This document shows positions 43,280 to 54,689 of a DNA stretch of 64,000 nucleotides, in pieces (position 1 is the first letter of the stretch; the number at the start of each line of letters is the position of its first letter). A model generated the notes under the pieces. It was not told the origin of the DNA and searched no databases. It saw only the letters and a program-made list of their open reading frames with translations. The position numbers were made by a program, and so were the translations under genes. This DNA comes from Triticum aestivum (lineage: Eukaryota > Streptophyta > Magnoliopsida > Poales > Poaceae), in the NCBI RefSeq assembly GCF_018294505.1, contig NC_057803.1, forward strand, positions 692,068,910 through 692,132,909, in the 5' to 3' direction.

Positions 43280-44364
43280 TCACCTAATTTATTTTTTATT
43301 ATAAAGGAGGGGTCACCCCCTCCTATTTCTTTTAATAGAAACCACAAGGTTCCGAACCCAATACAAACCACCCACCAGAACATAACATCTAGTGAGTTCA
43401 TCTTACAAGGATCCGTGATCCAAGTACAACAACATCACAACTAGATCGACAACATAAAGAAGGAGCTACTTATATAGCAACAATATCCAGCGCCCCCTCC
43501 CTCCCCAGAGCTAGAACATTATCATATCACAAACCAAACTTCTCCCACAACCCCAAAATGAAAAGGGTTGAGAAGCTAAGCTTGGCAAATAAGCATACCT
43601 AGGAGCATTACTATAGTAGAGACAGAAAAGGAAACTCGATAAAAATTGCGGAAATAGGGGCAGTCCGCGACACCTCATAGGGGAAGAAATGAAGCAGAGA
43701 TGGCCAGTCATGTAAGCTTTAGATACAGCCACCAATCCTCAGGACATGTCTCTAGCCTTGCGATGATCTGTAAACTTCATTTGCGACCCGTTCGAGCAGT
43801 TTTGCCCCAGCATCACCACCCCTCCGCTTTCCTCCTTTATCTACAAAATACACCATCCAATAATCCAATAGCAAATCATCTTTATGAGGATCATGTGATC
43901 ATTGATAAGTTTTTCCTCGACATAACATCATTTCTGCATTTTCAGATAGACCAGAAAACAGATGAAACTCTAGCCAACACTAGCTTTTATCATTCTTTGG
44001 GAAACTTCTAATCAGTCTCAAAGAAGTCATTAAGTGCATTTGGAGTGGAGTTAAGGATAAAAGCACATTTTAGTAGGCTCTAGACAAAACTAGCAACATA
44101 GCATTAGAAGAATAGATAATCAACTGTTTCATCTCTACCACAAAATATACACATTTTAGTACCAACCCATCCTCTTCTTAAGAGATTATCTTCGGTGAGA
44201 ATGTTTTTTTAGCCACAATTCAGAGAACTTTAGTCTTAGTTGGGACTTTGACCTCCATAAGAAGTTTTGAGGAACATTGCAGTCAGATTTAATCAGTTCT
44301 ATATGTAAAGATATGATAGTGCAATTTTTATCACTTGTCAGCATCCATTTTATTTTATCTTTAC
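43280..44364 (-). pseudogene. LINE reverse transcriptase 3' end (zf-RVT region), minus strand
   Basis: Reading the minus strand from 44364: KIKWMLTSDKNCTIISLHIE, NFLWRSKSQLRLK, then in other frames a stretch equivalent to the zinc-binding reverse-transcriptase domain (zf-RVT), with RRGWVGTKMCIFCGRDETVD at about 44195-44110. The sequence ends in an A-rich stretch on the minus strand (ttattttttattataaagg on plus). It is 5'-truncated at 44364 by the Gypsy LTR inserted there. Many stops and shifts; dead. Confidence 0.65.
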
Positions 44365-44901
44365 TGTTGGGGATATAACTGCTGAGTATAAACCGCCCAG
44401 GTGGGGCCGGGTTATACCCGTAATGAGTTATCCATATTGAAGCCCATGAAGACAAGGAGTATGGCGCTTTACTATAAATATTTAAAGGCCCAGGGCCCAA
44501 AGGCGGGTTAGGGCCCATAGACATAAACCGCCATATACCGTGTAACTTGTGTTGTAAGGTAGGAAAGGGTAGAAACCGAGCCGGACACGTGTATGAGCCG
44601 GCCGGGATTCTGTAAACTGCCGGGCGTCAACCTGTGTATATAAAGGGACGACCCGACGGCGGTTCAAGGACAAGAAACAACAACTCGAGAGCCAAGCAAA
44701 GCGGTTTCGCTCCTTGGTCATCGAAACCCCATCAATTCCACTACAACTGGATCATAGGCTTTTACCTTCACCACAAGGGGCCGAACCAGTATAAACTCCC
44801 CATGTCCTTTGTCCGGTTTAACCCCTTTAACCTAATCTCGTTGCAATGGCTCCACGACTAAGTCCTCACACTAGGACATCTGACGTGACAATTCCATGAC
44901 A
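44365..44901 (+). mobile_element. Gypsy-type retrotransposon 1: 5' LTR
   Basis: It starts TGTTGGGGATATAACTGC and ends attccatgaCA (537 bp). It is followed two bases later by a primer-binding site. It contains a TATA-like gtgtatataaaggg at about 44633. The 5-bp flank is tttac (44360-44364); the partner lies outside the window. It is inserted in the LINE at 43280-44364. Confidence 0.8.
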
Positions 44902-44903
44902 GT

Positions 44904-44921
44904 TGGCGCCCACCATGGGGC
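44904..44921 (+). promoter_or_regulatory. Primer-binding site of Gypsy element 1
   Basis: tggcgcccaccatggggc directly downstream of the LTR end, the position and style of grass Gypsy primer-binding sites. Confidence 0.7.
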
Positions 44922-45195
44922 TGTCGCACAATGGTTTCAAGTTCTTAGAGGGCAATTTTGAAGGACTCAAGGGATACGCAGTGGGCTGGATGACCAACAA
45001 TCGTCGCGGCAAGCTCTAATCGACGACGCAGGCTGGGGCCCCGACGCCGGCTCAATCGAGTACGGGTACCAGGTCCCCTTTAGAGGAATTCATGTCTTCA
45101 TTGGCAAGATCGTCGAACCGGGCCCTGAGCCAGACATCTGTGCCGACCTCATCGAGACGGCTCAGCGTGCAAGCCCCGCCCGAGTTCAACCCTCC

Positions 45196-45490
45196 ATGAA
45201 GCGTGCTTTTGTAGGATTCATCAATGGTGCAGAATCTGAATCGGTATCCGACGGTGAGATGGTTATCTATTCAGATGGCGAGTCATCGACCGGTGAGACC
45301 GAGTCATTGTACCAACTGCCAGATGGCCGGTTCGGGGGCTGTTCCGATGGCGACTATATCCCGGACCCCCGTGAACCGCCAAACCGGGTTGCGATCTTCA
45401 TGGCCGGTACGCAGCCCATGCAACACTCCTCAGCTGCGGCGGCGATGATTTCCAGATCGGCAGCCGGGGCAGGAGGCCCTGCGCGCCCGC
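45196..45490 (+). pseudogene. gag N-terminal region of Gypsy element 1, interrupted
   Basis: The frame from 45196 (MKRAFVGFINGAESESVSDG) is acidic and resembles the N-terminal gag region of grass Gypsy elements. It is cut at 45490 by the LTR of element 2; the apparent stop at 45522 lies in that LTR. The rest of element 1 is not in the window. Confidence 0.5.
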
Positions 45491-45961
45491 TGTCGGTGTC
45501 AAAACCGGCGGATCTCGGGTAGGGGGTCCCGAACTGTGCGTCTAAGGCTAATGGTAACATGAGACTGGGGACACGATGTTTACCCAGGTTCGGGCCCTCT
45601 CGATGGAGGTAATACCCTACTTCCTGCTTGATTGATCTTGATGATATGAGTATTACAAGAGTTGATCTACCATGAGATTAGAGAGGCTAAACCCTAGAAG
45701 CTAGCCTATGGTATGATTGTTGATGTGTCCTACAGACTAAACCCTCCGGTTTATATAGACACGGAAGGGGGCTAGGGTTACACAGGGTCGGTTTACAGAG
45801 GAGGAGATCTACATCTGAATCGCCAAGCTTGCCTTCCACGCCAAGGAGAGTCCCATCCGGACATGGGACAAAGTCTTCTATCTTGCATCTTCATAGTCCA
45901 TCAGTCCGGGCAAAGTATATAGTCCGGCTGTTCGGATACCCCCTTATCCAGGACTCCCTCA
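45491..45961 (-). repeat. 3' LTR of Gypsy element 2
   Basis: 471 bp, TG...CA ends. On the minus strand it holds a TATA box (gtctatataaacc). A polypurine-like ggctcgggggctac lies just upstream (45962-45976 on plus). Confidence 0.85.
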
Positions 45962-46293
45962 GTAGCCCCCGAGCCAGGCTTCAATGACGATGAGTCGAGC
46001 ACGCAGATTGTTTTCGACATTGCAAGGTGGGTTCTACTCCAAATCCGGTGCACCCGTCGTGGCGAATAGCGTCCGGCCTCCCACTAAGGTTGTACTCCTC
46101 GGCTTCTGTGCTTCAATAATGGCCACCTCCACGTGTCGATCGAAGGCGAGGGGCCGGGCTATTTTTGCATTTGACACCCTAATCCCGTAGATGAACCGTC
46201 TATTTGAGGAGACGGGGGTCTTCAGATCCAAATCACACCATCTTCCCTCAAGCAAGCATTCCACAGAGCACGCACAAAAGAGGCCACCCCATC

Positions 46294-49068
46294 ATGACCG
46301 GTCGCCGCAGCCCTGCTCGCCGCTCCCCCAGCTCGAAGCCAGGGGACTGGGAAAAGTGTTCCATCCCTCACAACCGCCTAATAGAGCTGCAGACCAAAGG
46401 GTTTCTTCCGCCCACATACATGGTCCCTGTGCGATCCGGACTAGCCACCTATAATGGCGGGGAGCAAGCGGAGAGATTCCCCAACCCTTCTCTGGGGGAG
46501 CGGGTATGCCTTGTCTTGTATCTGCTAAGAGGCGTCGGGTTTCCAATCCACCCATTCCTCCACGGGCTCCTGGAGTTTTACGGTCTGCAGTTGCATAATC
46601 TTACCCCCGCCTCCATACTGCATATTGCGGGCTACGTTGCCCTCTGCGAGCTGTTTCTGGGCTGCGAAACTCATTTCGAGCTATGGAAGAGGTTATTTTG
46701 CCTCGTCCCACGCAACCAGGAGGGATCTATATATCAAGTGGGCGGAGCCGAAATATGGCGCATCGCCCAGACCGGATACCTGTCCGGTACTCCAAAGAAG
46801 GCGTCCGAAGACTGGCCCTCGGAGTGGTTTTATGTTGATGACGTTCCCCTTCCGGACCAAGTCCGGACGGGCCTTCCTGAGTTCACCAATACTCCGCTGA
46901 AGAAACGCCAAAGCTGGCGCCCTCGGAGCCCCCAGGAGGAGGAATACATGGAAGTCTTCTATCTGATGAGCCGGATACAAACCCTGGTGTAATCAGGATT
47001 GACAATAATTGAAGTCATGTCAATATGTATTATAAGGGGAGTGCAACCACTTCAATCTAAGGGAAACCCATGTGGCACTTCAATGGATAAGACGATGCCT
47101 CCCGCTGCGGTCGCAAAGGTCCAGACTCCGCCACATCTTTGGCGAGGATACTATCTGAATTGTACAAGGGAGAAGAAGAGGAGTTCCTCCGCATTAAACC
47201 GCAGGATGGATTTGCCATGTACAACCCCCGAAGCTGGGTAAATTGTTATTTGTTATTCGACTCTACTCGTTCTTACCTTCTTGACCACAATTATTTACCT
47301 TGCTGTTTAAAAAACAGGAACTAAGAAAGGCTGTGAAAGAGTTCAACAGCCCCTCTCCGCAGCCAGAGGATCCCGGCCGAGCTCTCGACCCCGGACTTGA
47401 AGAAGATCCGGACATATCCATGGAATTCGTCGACGGGAATTTTTATCAGGCAAGCAGTGGCGGCTCTTTAGTGGCCATCATCGTGGATTATCCCGGACTG
47501 CTTCCCGTGTCGCATGTAAGTAATGTCGGGGCTTTAACCTTCCGAAAGGATTCCTTAGTTTTGTCGTACCTTATGATCATACGCCGTGTTTCTACATAAA
47601 CGGTGGTCGGGACGCCATGCGGAACCCGCAAGGGCATCTCAGCAAGAGGCGCCTAGACAAAGTAGGCTTAAAAGGAAGGCGGTCAGGAGCAGTACACAGG
47701 CGCAGAGGTACTCATTGAACTTGCCCCGTGATTTGTTTAGTTGATTTGTAGAGATGTGGCAGGTTTAGTTACATCCTATCAGGAAACGCCGGACTGTGTC
47801 CGGGGATCCTACCGGCCATGCCTCCAGCAGCCGGATTCCTGGACCGGATTCCCAAGCAGAGGCTGATGTGGGGACAGTGCTAAACTGTCCTCTTGCGGAG
47901 GATACGGATATGCTTTCCGCCACAAATTCAGAAGTGGAGAGCGCCATGAATCACCGGCGCCGACGGGCCATACTCCGCGGTGGTATTTTTTCCGAAGAGG
48001 CGTTCAACGCCTTCAATTCCGGACACACCTATATCCACGCTGCTCAAGATGGACTTGCCAGAGCAACGGACCAGTATGTGAAGGATATACGGGTAAGAGA
48101 ATTTTAAAAAGTATGTGTAGTAGTAGCCCGTGAGACTTGAAACAATTGGTACAACTAATTTAAGGATCATTAAATGCATAGGTTCTTGTAGAGAAGAACG
48201 CCCAGTTGTCTCAAGAGATGGAGGAGTGTAAGGCTCAAATGAAGGCTAACATAGCCGAACAAGAGGGATCCCAAAAGATTTCTTCTAGTAATGATTTTTC
48301 TACCAGTTTGTGTGTTCGACATGGTGTATAAATCTGACGAAATATTCGGCAGATAATCCCGGAGGAAATCCGGAGGATGTGGGAGGTAATGAGCTGCATC
48401 TTCAAAGTCAAATGAAGGCGGGCGAGCGTTTGCTGACGCAGGCTATTCAGGCGAAGAATAAGCTGCAAGATGCTAATCTCCAACTGAGCGTCAAATTGAA
48501 AGATGTTCGGGCTCAGCTCGCGGACTCCGTGAAGGAGAACCGGAGGCTTCGATGCGGCATTTATAGTAAGTGCTTGAACGAACTGTGGCATAGTTCGGCA
48601 AGGAGGCATATTGACAGAGTTATGTCTGCAGGTATGATGACGGGGCACCCTGAAGAAGAGATGCCCGGCTCCGCAAACGATATGCTGCAAGAGCTTTCAC
48701 AATTGCACGAACGAGCTCGGCAGGTGATGCAGGGTATTGCCAAGTCTTCGTGGCCGTCCGCTTCCCTGCTCGGAGGCATGGGCGAACTTGTAGAGATGCT
48801 CAAAGGAGCACGGCGGCGCTTCCGATTATGGAAGATATCAGCCTGCCGTCAAGGTGCGAGAGAAGCGTGGGCCATGGTGAAGACGCGATACGCCAAGGCT
48901 GACCCAAACCATATGGCCGAAGTCGGACCGGCTGGGCCAGATGGACAAAAGATACCCATTAGTTTGGTATATGATCAAGTAGCATTAGCTGCGAAGTATT
49001 CCCAGCAGGATTGTAAGTTAGACAGCCTGTTGGATGGTATAGAGGAAGAGTACAGCCAGTCAGTATGA
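46294..49068 (+). pseudogene. Antisense seven-exon gene inside Gypsy element 2 (putative gypsy-type transposase domain)
   Basis: Predicted exons: 46294-47237, 47318-47515, about 47613-47707, 47783-48093, 48182-48287, 48353-48565 and 48632-49068, most with GT/AG borders. Exon 1 (from MTGRRSPARRSPSSKPGDWE) holds the domain known as putative gypsy-type transposon (PF04195), with YMVPVRSGLATYNGGEQAER, FPIHPFLHGLLEFYGLQLHN and LFLGCETHFELWKRLFCLVP. Later exons encode coiled-coil segments (QAIQAKNKLQDANLQLSVKL). It lies opposite to gag-pol. TAA at 46990-46992 and 47085-47087 interrupt exon 1, and the splice acceptor of exon 3 is unclear, so this copy is probably dead. Such antisense genes are a known feature of some grass Gypsy families; their function is unknown. 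Confidence 0.7.
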
Positions 49069-49876
49069 TTATGTAATTTTGAATGGGCTCGTGTACTCTC
49101 TAGCCGGATTGAAAATCATTTGTCATGGCGGACCTTTTCGCTTCAGCCCCCGGATCCGACAGTCCGGGGTGTATCCGAATACCCACGAAGTTATGAAAAA
49201 ATGGAGCATGCGTGGAAACCAGGCGTAGGGGTCATAAGTGCTTAAACAGACAAGTACCCAACTAGTTATGTTATATTACATGGATAGTAAGAAACATCTT
49301 CCAGAGAGAATAGTTCCATTAGGGGTTCCTTTCTCTGGGTACGCATGCATCGATGTGCATGTCCGAACTGCGAGCAAAAGCGCAGGAAACAAAACATCTG
49401 GGTATTTTCGTTGTTAGGAACGAGAACATATTTTGTTCACCGACCGAATATTCCCTTAAGAACACTAGCTTTCGGCTTCACCCAGTCTGAGGTACACATC
49501 TGGCTCAACCGGCAGTAACAATCGCAGAGGTGCTCCCCTTATGCCCTAGCCGAATTAACGGGAACGTAGAGAGCCATGCAACCCAGCATGGCCAAAACTT
49601 AAGTCATATCGATGCATATAATGGTGAAGAAAAGGCACATATGGAAAGAAAAATGCATATGTGGCTTCGCAAGAAGCCATTAAAGTAATTATATATATAG
49701 CTTCCGAATAGGAGCCCCCAAGTATAGTGTGCGCACATAATGCGACCGGAGTGCTCAGGGCATCCGTGCAGTTTTTAAGGCTATATGTATTTAAAAAAAG
49801 GAAAAAGGGGCGAGAAAGGAGGAAAAGGAACATAATCGAAGAGGCGGAGATGAGGAGATGAACACTGGGTTCGGTG
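49069..49876. other. Region between the antisense gene and integrase
   Basis: Convergent 3' regions of the two opposing genes. A minus-strand frame (49983-49555) is low-complexity at its end and I do not call it. Confidence 0.5.
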
Positions 49877-50962
49877 CTAGGCGTAGAATCTCCGGAGTCT
49901 GGCCGCGTTCCATGGGTTCGGCTCGAGTCTGTTATCAGAGGTGTTGCGCAGACTGTACGCTCCTCCGGTGAGAACTTTATCAATGATGAAGGGACCCTCC
50001 CACTTGGGTTTTAGCTTGTCCTTCTTCTTCTCAGGTAGGCGTAGAATGAGTTCGCCAATGTTATAAGTTTTAGCCCGTACTTCTCTGCTTTGATACCTTC
50101 GAGCCTGTTGCTGATAGAATGCGGAATGGGCTTTAGCGACATCACGCTCCTCCTCCAAAGCATCTAAGTTGTCCTGCTGATCTAGCTCGGCTTCCTTCTC
50201 TTCATACATGCGCACGCGAGGTGAGTCATGAATTATATCGCAGGGCAGCACTGCTTCTGCGCCATACACCATAAAAAATGGTGTGTATCCGGTGGTACGA
50301 TTCAGCATGGTCCGCAGCCCCCAGAGTATGGAGTCGAGTTCCTCGACCCAATGCGTGTCTGATTCCTTCAAGGATCGCACTAGTCTGGGTTTGATGCCGC
50401 TCATAATAAGACCATTTGCGTGTTCGACCTGACCGTTTGTTTGGGGGTGATAGACAGAGGCGTAGTCGAGCTTAATGCCCATTTTGCTACACCAGGCTTT
50501 CACTTCCTCGGCTATAAAATTCGAGCCGTTGTCGGTGATGATACTGTGGGGGACACCGTAATGGTGTACAACCTCCGATATGAATTCTATCACTGGTTTG
50601 GATTCGGCCGTTTTAACTGGTTTGGCTTCTATCCATTTGGTGAACTTGTCCATCATGACCAATAAGTATTTTTTCTTATGACTTCCCCCTTTGAGGGGTC
50701 CCACCATATCCAGCCCCCAGACCACAAAGGGCCAAGTTATGGGGATCGTTTGGAGAGCGGTAGGGGGCATATGGCTCTGATTGGCAAATAGTTGACAACC
50801 GACACAATGTTGGACAAGGTCCTGCGCGTCCGCCCGGGCTGTCGGCCAGTAGAATCCTGTCTGAAAGGCCTTTCTTACGAGAGCTCGGGCTGCCCGTGGT
50901 ACCCACCTAGTACGGAATGGATTTTGGCTAAGAGCTGCCGCCCTTCCTCCTCGGAGATGCAT
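49877..50962 (-). CDS. Gypsy integrase (open frame, 361 codons)
   Basis: It covers the end of the zinc-binding region (CVGCQ, C53 and C56), the catalytic core with D85 (WGLDMVGPL), D144 (ITDNGSNF) and E180 (TNGQVEHANG), giving the classic D,D(35)E spacing, and the C-terminal DNA-binding region (LKPKWEGPFIIDKVLTGGAY). It ends RLRRFYA at 49877. It inserts the element's cDNA into the genome. The frame is separate from the upstream RNase H frame, with which it overlaps (50875-50962), so one frameshift separates them; in an intact element both belong to one polyprotein. Confidence 0.9.
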   Translation of the reverse strand: MHLRGGRAAALSQNPFRTRWVPRAARALVRKAFQTGFYWPTARADAQDLVQHCVGCQLFANQSHMPPTALQTIPITWPFVVWGLDMVGPLKGGSHKKKYLLVMMDKFTKWIEAKPVKTAESKPVIEFISEVVHHYGVPHSIITDNGSNFIAEEVKAWCSKMGIKLDYASVYHPQTNGQVEHANGLIMSGIKPRLVRSLKESDTHWVEELDSILWGLRTMLNRTTGYTPFFMVYGAEAVLPCDIIHDSPRVRMYEEKEAELDQQDNLDALEEERDVAKAHSAFYQQQARRYQSREVRAKTYNIGELILRLPEKKKDKLKPKWEGPFIIDKVLTGGAYSLRNTSDNRLEPNPWNAARLRRFYA

Positions 50963-52389
50963 CGTTGGAGCACTCCGGTGGCGCTCTTCTTGTAGAGTTC
51001 TCCTTCATGGACTTTGTAGGCTTTAGAACATTGCACGATGCAGCGTGCCTCATTTTGGTCCTCGGGGAGCTCCTGCCTATTAAGGTAGGCCAAGAAGGGC
51101 TCGGTCCATGGGGCGATGACAACCATTATTTCGTGGGCCGAAGATATTATTTCGGTGGCAGAGCCTCCGATTACGTCAGAAGGTTCAGAAGTTGGGGTTG
51201 TGTTCGGAGCCGGACTAATGGTGCCGGACTCCCCTTCCCATGCCACGGACGGTTTGAACAACCTTTCTAAGAAGATGTTAGGTGGTACGGGGTTGCATCT
51301 AGCGTCGATGCGGGCGAGGATATCGGCCGCTTGGTTATTTTCTCTAGCCACATGGTGGAATTCGAGCCCGTCGAACCGAGCTGACATTTTGAGGATGACA
51401 TTGCGATAGGCCGCCATTTTCGGATCCTTGGCGTCAAAGTCTCCGTTTACCTGAGATATTGCGAGGTTCGAGTCCCTGCACACTTCGAGGCGTTGAATGC
51501 CCATGGAGACTGCCATCCAAAGACCATGCAACAGAATCTCGTATTCGGCTGCATTGTTGGAGTCTGTGAATAATATTTGGAGGATGTATTGTACCGTGTC
51601 TCCGGTGGGGGATGTCAGGACGACATCCACTCCTAATCCAGCCAGCATTTTGGAGCCGTCGAAATACATGATCCAATTTGAGTACGCGTCGTACTCTTTA
51701 GGGAGTTCAACTTCTATCCATTCGACGACGAAGTCAGCCAGTACTTGCGACTTAATGGCCCGTTGTGGTTTGTATGTTATGTCGAACGGAAGGAGCTCAA
51801 TAGCCCATTTAGCAATTCGGCCTGTTGCGTCGTGGTTATTTATTATGTCATTGAGTGGAACTTCGGAGGCCACCGTGATCGAACACTCTTGAAAGTAGTG
51901 TCGTAGTTTCTGGGATGCCATGAAGACCGTATACACTATCTTTTGATAGTGTGGGTACCGAGATTTACATGGAGCGAGGACAGTGGACACGTAGTATTCC
52001 GGCTTTTGGAGCGGGAACTTGTGTCCGTCTGCCTCTCGTTCGAAGACGAGCACTGCGCTCACAACTTGGTTTGTTGCGGCTGTGTATAATAGCATGGGTT
52101 CGCCAATATTTGGCGTGATCAGGACTGGGTTGGTGGCCAAGAGTGCCTTTATTACTTCCAGTCCGGCCGTGGCCGCATCAGTCCACTCGAAGTGTTTGGT
52201 GCGTCGAAGAAGGCGATACAAGGGTAGTGCCTTTTCTCCTAAGCGGGAGATAAAGCGGCTCAAGGAATCCACACATCCAGTTAGTTTCTGGATCTGCTTG
52301 AGGTCTGTTGGGATAGCCAACTGTGACAGAGCTCGGATTTTTGCCGGATTGGCTTCGATTCCTCTATTGGAAATGATGAAGCTGAGCAA
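50875..52389 (-). pseudogene. Gypsy reverse transcriptase C-terminal part and RNase H
   Basis: 504 codons open. It starts in the RT thumb/connection (IEANPAKIRALSQLAIPTDL, LTGCVDSLSRFISRLGEKAL), then the RNase H domain (IMYFDGSKMLAGLGVDVVL with the catalytic D, NNAAEYEILLHGL with E, DSNLAISQVNGDF with D, NNQAADILARIDA). It copies RNA to DNA and removes the RNA strand. It is separated from the upstream RT part by stops near 52440 and from integrase by a shift at about 50900. The DNA is part of a dead polyprotein gene. Confidence 0.85.
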
Positions 52390-52456
52390 TTTTCCGGAGG
52401 GTACTCTGAAGACACACTTCTCCGGGTTGAGGTTGATGTCTTATGTTCGAAGATTA

Positions 52457-52876
52457 TCAAACATAAGCCTCAAGTCGTCTATTAAGGTTTCGACGTGTCT
52501 TGTTTAGATGACCACGTCGTCTACGTAGGCCTGTACTGTATTGCCGATTTGTTTTTCCAAACATGTCTGAATCATGTGTTGATAGGTTGCGCCGGCGTTT
52601 TTTTTGCCCGAAGGGCATGGTTTTGAAACAGAAGGGGCCGTACGGGGTGATGAAGGCTGTTGCAGCCTGGTCGGACTCCGCCATCTTTATTTGATGGTAT
52701 CCGGAGTATGCATCGAGGAAACACAGTGAATCGTGTCCTACGGTGGCATCGACTATCTGATCAATGCAGGGGAGGGGGAAGGGATCCTTAGGGCAAGCTT
52801 TATTGAGGTCTTTGAAATCGACACGTAAGCGCCATGATTTGTCCTTTTTAGTACCATTACCAGGTTTGCTAGCCAA
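52457..52876 (-). pseudogene. Gypsy reverse transcriptase, palm/fingers part
   Basis: It contains RVDFKDLNKACPKDPFPLP, CFLDAYSGYHQIKM and AFITPYGPFCFKTMPFG, conserved RT motifs. An expanded A-run just after MPFG shifts the frame; in the correct frame the active-site YVDD is present at 52527-52516, followed three codons later by a TAA. Expected activity is lost by these lesions. Confidence 0.85.
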
Positions 52877-53393
52877 TCCGAATGTTTGATGTCTCTGATG
52901 AATCCGGCTTCGAGTAGCTTGGCTAGCTCTTCTCCCCTGGCTTGTCGCTTAGGCTCTGAGAAGCGCCTAAGAGTCTGCTTGACTGGCTTGTATCCTTTTA
53001 GTAGGCTGTGTTCGGCCAGCCTGCGCAGGATGCCCGGCATGTCTGAAGGATGCCAGGCGAAAATATCCCAGTTTTCACGCAGGAAGTCTCGCAGTGCGGC
53101 GTCTATTGTGGGGTTCAGCTGTGTCCCTATGGAAGCTGTCTTTGAAGGGTCCGTTGAGTGGACCTGGAATTTGACTATCTCGTCCGCTGGCTTGAAGGAG
53201 GTGGATTTAGGTCGCTTGTCGAGTATCACGTCGTCTCTGTCCACTGTTGCTCATAGTGTTGTCAGTTCTTCGTCTGCGAGGGCTTCTGATAATGCCTCCA
53301 GGGCGAGGGCGGCAGTTTTATTTTCGACGCGGAGTGCAACGTCCGGATCACTAGCTAGAGTGATGATTCCGTTGGGCCCGGACATTTTGAGCT
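52753..53393 (-). pseudogene. Gypsy RT N-terminal part and linker after protease
   Basis: The frame 53244-52753 reads NWDIFAWHPSDMPGILRRLA, then KGYKPVKQTLRRFSEPKRQA and LLEAGFIRDIKHSDWLANLV, the usual RT N-terminal region; it shifts out near 52830. The stretch 53393-53245 (YMKLKMSGPNGIITLASDPD) is open except for a TGA, linking it to the protease frame. Confidence 0.8.
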
Positions 53394-54047
53394 TCATGTA
53401 CCCGTAATGGGGTATGGCTGAAAACTCGTGAATGCGTCCCGCCCTAAGAGGGCGTGGTATCCACTGCTGAATGGGGCTACTTGGAATGTAATTTCTTCAT
53501 ACCTATAATTCTCCTGCGTGCCGAATATCACATCCAGTGTGATTTTTCCCGCGCATTGTGCCTCTTGACTAGGGATGATTCCCCTGAAGGTAGTGCTGCT
53601 CCATTCAATGCGGCTCTTGTCAATTTCCAACTTGTTGAGGGTTTCCTCATAGATGAGGTTTAGTCCGCTTCCGCCGTCCATGAGCACTTTAGTGAGCCTG
53701 AAGCCATCCACGATTGGGCTCAGGACCAAAGCGGCTGGTGCTCGGACTGTCCGGAATTGGGGTTCGTCACTGGCATTGTAGGTTATAGTCGTGTCGTTCC
53801 ATGGGTTTATTGTTGCCACTTGGCAAACTTCTGCGAGGCTGCGCTGAGCTCGCTTTCGCCTATTATTTGAGGCGAAAGTCTCGAAGACTGTAAATACCGT
53901 ATTGTTGTCTCCGGTGGGATGTTTTATGAGGAAATCTTCACCGCTCTTTGCCACCTGCCGGAGTATCCAATATGCTCTAAGGCTAAGCGTTGGCATAGTA
54001 TCCGGTGTGCTATGAATCTTGCATGGCCTGTTTAGCCATTCTTCCAA
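53394..54047 (-). pseudogene. Gypsy aspartic protease region
   Basis: It contains VLMDGGSGLNLIYEETLNKL, the active-site region of Gypsy proteases (DGGS in place of D-S/T-G, as usual in this family), preceded by the gag-protease linker (EVCQVATINPWNDTTITYNA). Cleaves the polyprotein. It belongs to the same reading as gag, separated by one frameshift near 54060. Confidence 0.8.
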
Positions 54048-54073
54048 TACGGTTCCGCGCCTTGCGGTGGGTT

Positions 54074-54661
54074 TTATTTTTTTGGTACTTGAATCGGTGA
54101 CTTACAAGAGTTTACCCATTTAGTTCGGACAGGGGATTTGGCTAGAGCCGAACTATTCCAGAAACTTGTTTGGGTTTTCCAGGCGCTTTCCATCGCGCAA
54201 TACTTTTGCACTATGGCTGCTAAGTCAGCGAAGTGTACTATGTCACGGCGGCTTATAGCATCGAGAATCCCTTTGTCCGTGCAATTTTTGCAAAAGAGGG
54301 AGATTGCATCTACCTTGCGACAGTCCTTGACCCTGTTTATCACAAGGAGGAATCTGGCCGAGTAGTGATGTATTGTTTCTTGGGGCTCTTGTCTGATATG
54401 GGAAAGATTGGATAAATCTGGGTGGGTGCACGGATTTGGGTCCGAATCCCGATCCGATCTGGTACCCAGGGGCAAAGAAGCTTCCGAGCTTGACGGCTTG
54501 GGTTCTGGGGCATTGCCCAACTTCTTCGGGCCGCCCCCCGATCCTGAGTCCAGGACTGGGGTCATGTCCTCCCGCGAGCGGGTGTCCGACTCGAAGAGCT
54601 CGGAAATCCGTACATAGTTCGTCCTCAAAGTGGATGGAGAATTAGGATGATGCTCTTCCAC
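54074..54661 (-). pseudogene. Gypsy gag, C-terminal part, cut by a CACTA insertion
   Basis: It has the retrotransposon gag pattern: LSHIRQEPQETIHHYSARFL, LVINRVKDCRKVDAISLFCK, then HFADLAAIVQKYCAMESAWK. No CCHC knuckle is visible in this part. The frame runs to the boundary at 54669 where the CACTA terminus starts; the ATG at 54661 is therefore not the real start, and the N-terminus is displaced beyond the CACTA. Confidence 0.8.
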
Positions 54662-54689
54662 TACCGCTACACTACTAGGGAAAAGGCTA

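Larger units (their letters stand above)
45491..54669 (-). mobile_element. Gypsy-type retrotransposon 2 (Fatima-like), minus strand, 3' LTR to gag
   Basis: The LTR at 45491-45961 reads TGTCGGTGTCAAAACCGGCG on plus, and its minus-strand start is TGAGGGAGTCCTGGATAAGG. On the minus strand the element has gag, protease, reverse transcriptase, RNase H and integrase (Gypsy order), then the 3' LTR. The other LTR is not seen because a CACTA element is inserted in gag at 54670. The left flank is cccgc. An antisense multi-exon gene sits between integrase and the 3' LTR. The family name is from memory of the LTR. Confidence 0.8.
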
